From the NCBI GenBank assembly GCA_965371945.1, contig CBDVAK010000243.1:1-5440 (forward strand): DNA of 5,440 nt. Reading direction: 5' to 3'. Position numbers and translations under genes: made by a program. Below, piece after piece: positions 1 through 5,440 of the stretch. Origin of the DNA: CBDVAK01 sp965371945 (GTDB lineage Bacteria; Pseudomonadota; Gammaproteobacteria; Competibacterales; JAHEDQ01). The stretch's first letter is position 1, and each line of letters begins with the position of its first letter. The notes under the pieces were generated by a model. The model saw only the letters and a list, made by a program, of their open reading frames with translations, was not told where the DNA came from and ran no database searches.

Positions 1-192
1 GTCCGCAGTAGATCAGTCTGTTCTCGGACAGCCTCCTAGCGCACTGCCGGGGCCGGGGGTGAAACACTATGCAACTGACTTGCGGCCACCACGATGGCGG
101 CGCGGCGGAGCCTCGAAGATCCATAGCCGAAGAATGCCTGCCCAACGGGCTGGTCCAACTGTTCAGGAAATACCCGGGAGGGAACCGACGAG
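1..192 (+). other. Upstream segment without an identifiable gene
   Basis: No frame on either strand gives a recognisable protein here. In relatives the gene before ntrX is usually the sensor kinase ntrY, but no frame shows a kinase ATP-binding G-box or a typical kinase C-terminus. The frame running from base 2 is open from the window edge to a TGA at 194-196, which overlaps the ATG of the next gene as ATGA, a layout typical of translationally coupled genes. Its 64 or so residues are arginine- and proline-rich and look like a non-coding reading of GC-rich DNA. A frame starting at ATG 69 runs into the next gene and is equally unconvincing. I saw no good -35/-10 pair. Confidence 0.35.
177..182 (+). 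promoter_or_regulatory. Ribosome binding site of the ntrX-like gene
   Basis: GGAGGG lies ten bases before the ATG at 193. It is the best Shine-Dalgarno match in the window and supports that start. The start also places the receiver motif (VLVVDDEPDI) directly at the N-terminus, as the family requires. Confidence 0.7.
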
Positions 193-1560
193 ATGAACGC
201 CGCACATGTCCTCGTGGTCGACGACGAACCAGACATACGCGAACTGGTCAAGGATATACTTGAGGACGAGGGCTACCGGGTCAGCACCGCCGCGGGCGGT
301 GCCGGCGCCCGCGAAGCATTGCGGGCGGCCCGGCCAGACCTGATTCTGCTGGACATCTGGATGCCGGATATCGACGGGATCACCCTGCTCAAGGAATGGA
401 TCGAAGTGGATCAGCTACCTTGCCCGGTGATCATGATGTCGGGGCACGGCAATGTCGAGACGGCGGTCGAGGCAACCCGCCTGGGGGCCTACGATTTCCT
501 GGAAAAGCCGCTGTCGATGGCCAAGTTGCTGATCACCGTGGAACGCGCACTGGAAAGCGACAAGCTGCGACGCGAATTTGCCGGGCTCGGCAAGCACAGC
601 CTGCAGGTGGCGGAACCCGGTGGCCACAGCGCCGTGGTGCAGCGGCTGCGGGAACAGGCATTGCGGATCGCCCAACACGACACCTGGGTGCTGATCAGCG
701 GCGAATCGGGTTCCGGAAAACAAACCCTGGCGCGCTGGATGCACACCAACAGCCCGCGTCGGGAGGGGCCCTTCGTGGAACTGGGGGGCGGCGCCATCAG
801 TGGCCAGAATACCGCGCGCGAGCTGTTCGGCCACGAACACAGTGACAAGGTGCACTACGGCTATCTGGAGCAGGCCAACGGCGGTACTCTGTTTCTGAAC
901 GACGTCGCGGATCTGGACGAAGACGCACAAAGAAAACTGTCCTCGGCCCTGGAAACCGGATCATTCCTGAGGGTTGGCGGCGCCGAACCCGTGGAGATCA
1001 ATGTGCGCATCATGGCGGCCACCCATCGCAATCTCCAGGAAGAGGTGGCGGCCGGAAATTTCCGCGAGGATCTGTTTTATCATCTCAACGTGGTCCCGCT
1101 GACGGTGCCACCGCTACGCGATCACTGCGAGGACGTCCCCGAACTGCTCGGTGTTTGCGTGACCTGGTTCGTCGACCACGAGAATCTTCCCTATCGACGC
1201 TTTTCCACTGCCGCGCAAAACCGCCTGCGCAACTACAGTTGGCCGGGCAACATCCGTGAACTCAAGAACCTGGTGCAACGCCTGCTGATTCTGGGCAGCA
1301 ACGAAGAGATTGCCATCGAGGAGGTGGAATCGGCGATCAGCAGCAACGCGCTTCCGGTCACCGTGCAAAGCCAGGTGGTCAGCCATCTGCCGCTACGCGA
1401 TGCACGGGAGGAGTTCGAGCGCACCTACCTGCGTCAGCTGCTCAAGTCCTGTGGCGGCAGCGTTGCGCTGGTGGCGGAGCGGGCGGGTATGGAGCGTACC
1501 AATCTCTATCGCAAGTTACGCGCCCTTGGGGTCGACCCCAAGAACCCCGAAGCCGATTGA
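193..1560 (+). CDS. ntrX: NtrX-like response regulator with a degenerate AAA+ domain
   Basis: A 455-residue cytoplasmic DNA-binding response regulator of NtrC/NtrX architecture. The receiver domain (about 1-120) has the acidic pair D10-D11, the phosphoacceptor D54, S83 and K105. The AAA+ domain (about 140-365) has Walker A GESGSGKQ at 170-177 and the sensor II motif WPGNIREL at 350-357. A Fis-type helix-turn-helix occupies about 411-446. Departures from sigma-54 activators: GHE at 213-215 is followed by about eight unrelated residues with no GAFTGA loop; Walker B reads LFLND (233-237) instead of LFLDE; and FREDLFYHLNV (290-300) has H297 where relatives have arginine. I infer that it binds DNA under phosphorylation control but does not remodel sigma-54 holoenzyme. 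Missing GAFTGA has, to my knowledge, been noted in other NtrX proteins. The cognate kinase, expected to be NtrY, is not visible. trkA follows after 34 bases, so potassium uptake is a candidate target, which is an inference only. Confidence 0.9.
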   Translation: MNAAHVLVVDDEPDIRELVKDILEDEGYRVSTAAGGAGAREALRAARPDLILLDIWMPDIDGITLLKEWIEVDQLPCPVIMMSGHGNVETAVEATRLGAYDFLEKPLSMAKLLITVERALESDKLRREFAGLGKHSLQVAEPGGHSAVVQRLREQALRIAQHDTWVLISGESGSGKQTLARWMHTNSPRREGPFVELGGGAISGQNTARELFGHEHSDKVHYGYLEQANGGTLFLNDVADLDEDAQRKLSSALETGSFLRVGGAEPVEINVRIMAATHRNLQEEVAAGNFREDLFYHLNVVPLTVPPLRDHCEDVPELLGVCVTWFVDHENLPYRRFSTAAQNRLRNYSWPGNIRELKNLVQRLLILGSNEEIAIEEVESAISSNALPVTVQSQVVSHLPLRDAREEFERTYLRQLLKSCGGSVALVAERAGMERTNLYRKLRALGVDPKNPEAD

Positions 1561-1594
1561 AGGCAACCGGGTCTGAATCGGTGGCTGCACTGGT

Positions 1595-2962
1595 ATGAAG
1601 ATCATCATTCTCGGAGCCGGGCAGGTGGGCAGTTCGGTGGCAAGCATCCTGGCGCACGAACGCAACGATGTCACCGTGATCGACATCAATCCCGATTTGC
1701 TCAAGGAGCTGCAGGACCGTCTCGATATTCGCGCCGTGCTCGGACACGCTTCGCACCCGGGTGTACTGACCTCCGCGGGGGGCGCCGATGCCGACATGAT
1801 CGTCGCCGTCACCAACAGCGACGAAGTCAATATGGTGGCGTGTCAGGTGGCGTGGAGCCTGTTTCATACACCCACCAAGATCGCACGGGTCCGTTCCGCC
1901 GACTATCTGGCCACCAAGAAACTGTTCGGTAGCGGCGCATTGCCGATCGACGTCTGCATCAGTCCGGAACAATCGGTGACCGATTCCATTCGTAGCGTGA
2001 TCGAGTACCCGGGAGCGCTGCAGGTTCTGGATTTTGCGGATGGCCGGGTCCGGCTGGTCTGCGTCAAGGCTTTCCACGGCGGTGCCCTGGTGGGTCACGC
2101 GCTGCGCGACCTGCGCGAGCACATGCCCGGTATTGATACCCGGGTGGCCGCCATATTCAGGGATGGAGTACCCATCATCCCCGAAGGCGACACCGCAATC
2201 GAAGCCGATGACGAGGTGTTCTTTATCGCCGCGCGCAAGAACATTCGCGCGGTGATGAGCGAATTGCGCCGGCTCGACAAGCCCATAAAGCGAGTCATCA
2301 TCGCCGGTGGCGGCAATATTGGTGTGCGGCTGGCCCAAAGCCTGGAGGATCGCGTCCGAGTCAAGATCATCGAACGCAGCCCCGGTGACAAACAATACAA
2401 CCTCAGACGCACCCTGGTACTGCAGGGAGATGCCGCGGACGAGGATTTACTGCGCGAGGAAAACATCGAAAACACCGATGTCTTTTGCTCCGTCACCAAC
2501 GATGATGAGGCCAACATCCTGTCAGCGATGCTGGCCAAACGAATGGGGGCCCGCAAGGTGATGGCCCTGATCAACCGGCCCGCCTATGTTGATCTGGTCG
2601 AGGACTCGGGAACCATAGACGTCGCGATTTCACCACAGCAGGCGACCATCGGCAGCCTGCTCACCCACATCCGCCGCGGTGACGTCGTCAAGGTCCACTC
2701 GCTGCGTCGCGGTGCAGCAGAAGCCATCGAGGCCGTCGCCCACGGTGACGCCTCAAACTCCAGGGTGGTGGGACGCACGGTCGAGGATATCAAGCTGCCA
2801 CCCGGAACCACCATCGGTGCCATCGCACGTGGCAACGAGGTCAAGGTAGCCCACCACGACACCGTCATCGAGTCAGGGGACCATATCATCCTGCTACTCA
2901 CCGACAAACGCCGGATCGCCGATGTCGAGCGATTGTTTCAGGTCGGTATCACCTTCCTGTAG
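1595..2962 (+). CDS. trkA: Trk system potassium uptake protein TrkA
   Basis: A peripheral cytoplasmic subunit that binds NAD(H)/nucleotide and gates the TrkH potassium channel. The 455 residues (E. coli TrkA has 458) contain two tandem RCK units. The first Rossmann fold starts at residue 1 with G7-A-G-Q-V-G12 and the ribose-binding acidic residue D30; its RCK-C part is about 140-220. The second fold has G238-G-G-N-I-G243 with E260, and its RCK-C part is about 370-455. Stretches such as MVACQVAWSLF (80-90), TNDDEANILSAMLAKRMGA (301-319) and AISPQQATI (344-352) are typical of enterobacterial-type TrkA. The ATG gives the canonical MKIIILGAGQVG start, although the Shine-Dalgarno sequence is weak. 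One small oddity is that residues 262-272, after the second dinucleotide-binding strand, are about three residues shorter than in E. coli and unusual in sequence. It sits between the response regulator and trkH, probably in one transcript. Confidence 0.97.
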   Translation: MKIIILGAGQVGSSVASILAHERNDVTVIDINPDLLKELQDRLDIRAVLGHASHPGVLTSAGGADADMIVAVTNSDEVNMVACQVAWSLFHTPTKIARVRSADYLATKKLFGSGALPIDVCISPEQSVTDSIRSVIEYPGALQVLDFADGRVRLVCVKAFHGGALVGHALRDLREHMPGIDTRVAAIFRDGVPIIPEGDTAIEADDEVFFIAARKNIRAVMSELRRLDKPIKRVIIAGGGNIGVRLAQSLEDRVRVKIIERSPGDKQYNLRRTLVLQGDAADEDLLREENIENTDVFCSVTNDDEANILSAMLAKRMGARKVMALINRPAYVDLVEDSGTIDVAISPQQATIGSLLTHIRRGDVVKVHSLRRGAAEAIEAVAHGDASNSRVVGRTVEDIKLPPGTTIGAIARGNEVKVAHHDTVIESGDHIILLLTDKRRIADVERLFQVGITFL

Positions 2963-3030
2963 CCGTGACCGATGAACTTGTCCATACATAGGGCGCACAG
3001 TTCGCCCGGCATGCGTACCGCGGGCACAAC

Positions 3031-4491
3031 ATGAGGTTGGCGGTCGTACAGCGTGTTCTGGGCATTCTGCTGACCTTGTTCAGCCTCACCATGCTGCCGC
3101 CCGGTCTGGTCGGCATCATCTATGGCGACGGCGCGGTGCTGGCTTTTCTGCTGACCTTCCTGATCACTGCCGCGGTGGGGGTGGCGCTTTGGGTGCCGGT
3201 GGCCCGGGTGCGTCGAGACCTGCGGCTTCGCGACGGCTTCGTCGTAGTGGTCCTGTTCTGGAGCGTGCTGAGTCTGTTCGGCTCGTTGCCATTCACATTC
3301 AGTGATGCCATGGGCAACAATCCGCCGCTGAGCTTCACCGACTCATTCTTCGAATCGGTTTCCGGGCTAACGACCACCGGCGCAACCGTCATCACCAACA
3401 TCGACAGCCTGCCGCACGCGATACTCTACTATCGTCAACAGTTGCAATGGCTGGGCGGCATGGGAATCATCGTGCTGGCGGTGGCGATCCTGCCGATACT
3501 GGGCATCGGCGGCATGCAGATGTTCCGGGCTGAAACACCGGGACCCATGAAAGACTCGAAACTGACGCCACGGATCACCGAGACCGCCAAGGCCCTGTGG
3601 TATATCTATCTGGGCCTGACCGCTGCCTGCGCCGCCGCCTACTGGCTGGCGGGGATGACCCCATTCGATGCCATCGGACACGCGTATTCCACTATCGCGA
3701 TCGGTGGTTTCTCCACCCATGACAACAGCATGGGCTATTTCGACAGTCTGCCGATTCTGATCGTAGCGGTGGTTTTCATGTTTATCTCCGGTGCCAGTTT
3801 CGCATTGCATTTCGTCGCCTTTCGACGCCTGTCGCTGGCGCCCTACCGTGACGACAGCGAATTTCGCGCCTATGCGCTCGCATTGGTTGCGGTTGCGGTG
3901 GTGACCGTGCTGTACCTGCACTTCCAGCATTGGTACCTGCCCCACGAAGCGCTGATACACGGCGTTTTTCAGGTCGTATCCATCGCGACCACCACCGGCT
4001 TCACCACCGCGGACTACTTTCTGTGGCCGGGATTCCTGCCAGTGCTGCTGTTGTTTACCAGCTTTGTCGGCGGTTGCGCCGGATCCACCGGCGGTGGCAT
4101 GAAAGTCATCCGCACCCTGCTGCTGTGGAAACAGGGCCAACGGGAAATCGTGAGACTGATCCACCCCACCGCCCGGGTAGCGGTGACGCTGGGCAACAAG
4201 CGGTTGCCGGAAGATGTCATCAATGCGGTTTGGGGGTTCTTTGCGCTCTATATCGCCAGCTTTGGCATCATCATGCTGATACTGATGAGTACCGGCCTCG
4301 ACCAGGTCACCGCGTTCTCGGCGGTGGCGGCCTCCATCAACAATCTGGGCCCCGGGCTCGGTGAAGTCGGCGCCAACTATGCGTCCATCAACGCGCCATC
4401 AAAATGGGTGCTGGGATTCGCCATGCTGCTGGGTCGCCTGGAAATATTCACGCTGTTGGTACTGTTCACGCCGACCTTCTGGCGCGGCTGA
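3031..4491 (+). CDS. trkH: Trk potassium uptake channel subunit TrkH
   Basis: An inner-membrane potassium-translocating subunit of the SKT (TrkH/KtrB) superfamily, partner of TrkA. The length of 486 residues is close to E. coli TrkH (483). Hydrophobic segments run throughout, beginning with 9-30 and 37-57. The four pore loops with their selectivity-filter glycines are all visible: SGLTTTGATV (111-120), STIAIGGFSTHD (220-231), SIATTTGFTT (317-326) and ASINNLGPGLGEV (434-446). The glycine-rich intramembrane gating loop, FVGGCAGSTGGGMKVIR, is at 345-361, and the conserved C-terminal GRLE at 468-471. The ATG at 3031 is the only start after an in-frame stop at 2989; an ATG at 3011 runs into TGA after seven codons. 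The start fits the family N-terminus, but the ribosome binding site is weak (GGG at 3022-3024). It lies 68 bases after trkA, so channel and gating subunit are encoded together, unlike in E. coli where they are unlinked. No key residue is missing. Confidence 0.97.
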   Translation: MRLAVVQRVLGILLTLFSLTMLPPGLVGIIYGDGAVLAFLLTFLITAAVGVALWVPVARVRRDLRLRDGFVVVVLFWSVLSLFGSLPFTFSDAMGNNPPLSFTDSFFESVSGLTTTGATVITNIDSLPHAILYYRQQLQWLGGMGIIVLAVAILPILGIGGMQMFRAETPGPMKDSKLTPRITETAKALWYIYLGLTAACAAAYWLAGMTPFDAIGHAYSTIAIGGFSTHDNSMGYFDSLPILIVAVVFMFISGASFALHFVAFRRLSLAPYRDDSEFRAYALALVAVAVVTVLYLHFQHWYLPHEALIHGVFQVVSIATTTGFTTADYFLWPGFLPVLLLFTSFVGGCAGSTGGGMKVIRTLLLWKQGQREIVRLIHPTARVAVTLGNKRLPEDVINAVWGFFALYIASFGIIMLILMSTGLDQVTAFSAVAASINNLGPGLGEVGANYASINAPSKWVLGFAMLLGRLEIFTLLVLFTPTFWRG

Positions 4492-4531
4492 CCACAGCAT
4501 CGGTCAAAGTACACAGCGAGGCACCGGCATC

Positions 4532-4855
4532 ATGGGCATGATCGAGAATCTGGAAACAATGCTGGCCGCGGGGCAGGACAACGCTCTGCTGCGTTTTGGC
4601 CTTGGCAACGCCTTGCTGAACGCCGAACAGCCTGATCGCGCCGCCGCACACCTCCGAGCCGCCGTCGAGCACGACCCTGCCTATTCTGCAGCCTGGAAGC
4701 TGCTCGGCAAGGCCCTGGTGGCGAGCGGCCGGCATCTCGAGGCTGCCGATGCCTATCGGCAGGGTATCAGCAGCGCGGAACAACGTGGCGACTTGCAGGC
4801 CGCCAAGGAGATGAGCGTGTTTCTGCGTCGTCTCGACAAGCAAAAGCCTCGTTAG
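4532..4855 (+). CDS. Small tetratricopeptide-repeat protein
   Basis: A 107-residue soluble protein made almost entirely of two TPR units. Unit one is about 17-50 (pattern LRFGLGNALL...A..HL..AVEHDPA) and unit two about 51-84 (AWKLLGKALVASGRHLEAADAY). A short charged tail containing AAKEMSVFLRRLDK (90-103) follows. There is no signal peptide or membrane segment. The composition and the KEMxVFLxRL tail match a widespread but uncharacterised proteobacterial small TPR family; TPRs normally mediate protein-protein contacts, and the partner is unknown. The start was set at 4532 because GCGAGG (4516-4521) lies about ten bases upstream. The same frame is open back to an ATG at 4361, but that would overlap trkH by 131 bases and add non-TPR sequence. 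ATG 4538 is a possible alternative. It lies 40 bases after trkH and 33 before the rhodanese gene. Confidence 0.85.
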   Translation: MGMIENLETMLAAGQDNALLRFGLGNALLNAEQPDRAAAHLRAAVEHDPAYSAAWKLLGKALVASGRHLEAADAYRQGISSAEQRGDLQAAKEMSVFLRRLDKQKPR

Positions 4856-4864
4856 CCGGAGGCT
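4845..4864 (+). repeat. Inverted repeat spanning the TPR gene stop codon
   Basis: AGCCTC (4845-4850) and GAGGCT (4859-4864) form a perfect six-base stem with an eight-base loop that contains the TAG stop codon. No T-run follows, so it is not a typical intrinsic terminator. It could be a weak attenuating or RNA-stabilising hairpin between the TPR and rhodanese genes, or chance in GC-rich DNA. Confidence 0.4.
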
Positions 4865-4877
4865 GACACCTACCCAT

Positions 4878-4881
4878 GGAG
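4878..4881 (+). promoter_or_regulatory. Ribosome binding site of the rhodanese gene
   Basis: GGAG lies seven bases before the ATG at 4889. It decides between this start and the out-of-frame ATG at 4876, which opens a frame without any recognisable domain. Confidence 0.6.
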
Positions 4882-4888
4882 ACTCATC

Positions 4889-5329
4889 ATGACTGCCAGT
4901 CAGGAACTGGAACAGCAGGTCACACAACTGCTGCCGCAACAGTGCACGGACCTGATGGTCGAGGACCATCGCAGCATACTGATCGACATACGCTCCTCGA
5001 TGGAGTACCTGTTTATCGGACACCCGCGCGGCGCGATCCATGTCGCCTGGATCGACGAGCCGGACTGGAAGATCAATCCGCATTTCGTCGCCGAAGTCCG
5101 CAAGGTCCTGCTCGGCGGCGTGGCTCACCACAACGACGGAGTCGCCCCGGTGATTCTGATCTGCCGCAGCGGTCATCGCTCGCTGGAGGCTGGCGCCGCA
5201 CTGCTGGCAGATGGATTCGAGACAGTCTACAGCGTGGAAGGCGGGTTCGAAGGGCCGCTCGATGAAAACCACCACCGCAGCACGGTCGCCGGATGGCGTC
5301 ATGCGGGGCTGTCCTGGGACCAGTGCTGA
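4889..5329 (+). CDS. Single-domain rhodanese-like sulfurtransferase
   Basis: A 146-residue cytoplasmic protein with one rhodanese domain over about residues 8-144. The active-site loop is C92-R-S-G-H-R-S98: the cysteine that would carry the persulfide, inside the six-residue loop typical of sulfurtransferases rather than the longer loop of Cdc25-like phosphatases. Other family marks are LIDIRSSMEY (31-40, matching the VDVR-type strand), GHPRGAIHVAW (44-54), VYSVEGGFEGP (113-123) and the terminal GWRHAGLSW (135-143). No signal peptide or second domain is seen. It probably moves sulfane sulfur from a donor such as thiosulfate or a persulfide to an acceptor; the physiological substrate cannot be read from the sequence. 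The insert at about 55-86 is somewhat long and histidine/aspartate-bearing but fits the larger single-domain members. It is the last gene of the run and has a good ribosome binding site. Confidence 0.9.
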   Translation: MTASQELEQQVTQLLPQQCTDLMVEDHRSILIDIRSSMEYLFIGHPRGAIHVAWIDEPDWKINPHFVAEVRKVLLGGVAHHNDGVAPVILICRSGHRSLEAGAALLADGFETVYSVEGGFEGPLDENHHRSTVAGWRHAGLSWDQC

Positions 5330-5376
5330 AGTAGCTGCTCGAAGCCGGGGCAATGCGGGTGCGGGCAGCGCCTCCC

Positions 5377-5440
5377 GGGACACGCCGTGAATTCATCCCT
5401 GTAGGCTCGACAGCGGCTTGCCGCGCTGCGCAATCCTGCT
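5377..5440. repeat. Probable dispersed gammaproteobacterial intergenic repeat, cut by the window end
   Basis: The block contains CACGCCGTGAATTCATCC (5381-5398) followed by CTGTAGGCTCGACAGCGGC (5399-5417). This is very similar to an intergenic repeat I recall from many gammaproteobacterial genomes, with a core like CGTGAATACATCCCTGTAGG then GCTCGACGGCGGC. Inside it GCGGC (5413-5417) and GCCGC (5420-5424) form a compact hairpin. It lies about 50 bases after the rhodanese stop, where such elements usually sit. The identification rests on memory of the motif and a single visible copy; the right end is beyond the window. The frame from ATG 5354 through it is not a gene. Confidence 0.5.

Noticed and set aside
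78..98. Possible sigma-54 promoter (-24/-12) around TTGC before ntrX
   Set aside because: TTGC is present, but the -24 element lacks the essential GG pair and matches only about three of seven consensus positions.
1442..2395. 317-codon open frame on the minus strand opposite the end of ntrX and trkA
   Set aside because: It is an antisense shadow of trkA, which is unambiguous; the product is rich in H, D, Q and G with no domain.
3367..4164. 265-codon open frame on the minus strand opposite trkH
   Set aside because: Antisense to the conserved TrkH pore loops; the product is low-complexity (G, Q, H-rich) as expected from GC-rich codon bias.
4361..4531. Longer N-terminal form of the TPR protein starting inside trkH
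   Set aside because: It would overlap trkH by 131 bases, adds residues without TPR character, and a better ribosome binding site precedes 4532.
4876..5265. 129-codon plus-strand frame starting at ATG 4876
   Set aside because: It is an out-of-frame reading of the rhodanese gene, whose active-site loop and family motifs are in the 4889 frame.
4466..5383. 305-codon open frame on the minus strand opposite the TPR and rhodanese genes
   Set aside because: It covers two well-supported plus-strand genes and shows no recognisable motif.
5354..5440. Open frame from ATG 5354 to the window end
   Set aside because: It runs through the repeat-like block, has no ribosome binding site and encodes an arginine/alanine-rich string with no family resemblance.

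Overview
This is a GC-rich, fully coding plus-strand stretch, very probably from a gammaproteobacterium. TrkA and TrkH are close to the E. coli Trk proteins in length and motif content. The final 60 or so bases resemble a dispersed intergenic repeat I know from gammaproteobacterial genomes. I cannot name the genus; a Chromatiales/Ectothiorhodospiraceae-type lineage is a guess.

Layout: 1-192 holds no gene I can identify, although one frame stays open from the window edge and ends in an ATGA overlap with the next gene. 193-1560 encodes an NtrX-like response regulator (receiver, AAA+, Fis-type HTH). 1595-2962 is trkA and 3031-4491 is trkH, the NAD-binding gating subunit and the membrane channel subunit of a Trk potassium uptake system. 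4532-4855 encodes a 107-residue TPR protein and 4889-5329 a cytoplasmic single-domain rhodanese. 5330-5440 is non-coding and ends in the repeat-like block. All five genes point the same way with gaps of 33-68 bases, so one transcription unit is plausible. No promoter or terminator is clear.

Functionally, the core is a sensor-response protein next to a complete TrkA-TrkH pair, which suggests a link between a two-component signal and potassium or osmotic homeostasis. The TPR and rhodanese genes have no evident mechanistic link to Trk.

The most notable point is the AAA+ domain of the NtrX-like protein. It has an intact Walker A but no GAFTGA sigma-54 contact loop, a Walker B reading N-D instead of D-E, and a histidine where an arginine finger is expected. 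It is therefore unlikely to act as a classical sigma-54 activator. Nothing in the window convincingly shows a new multi-gene system; the rest is ordinary housekeeping and transport.
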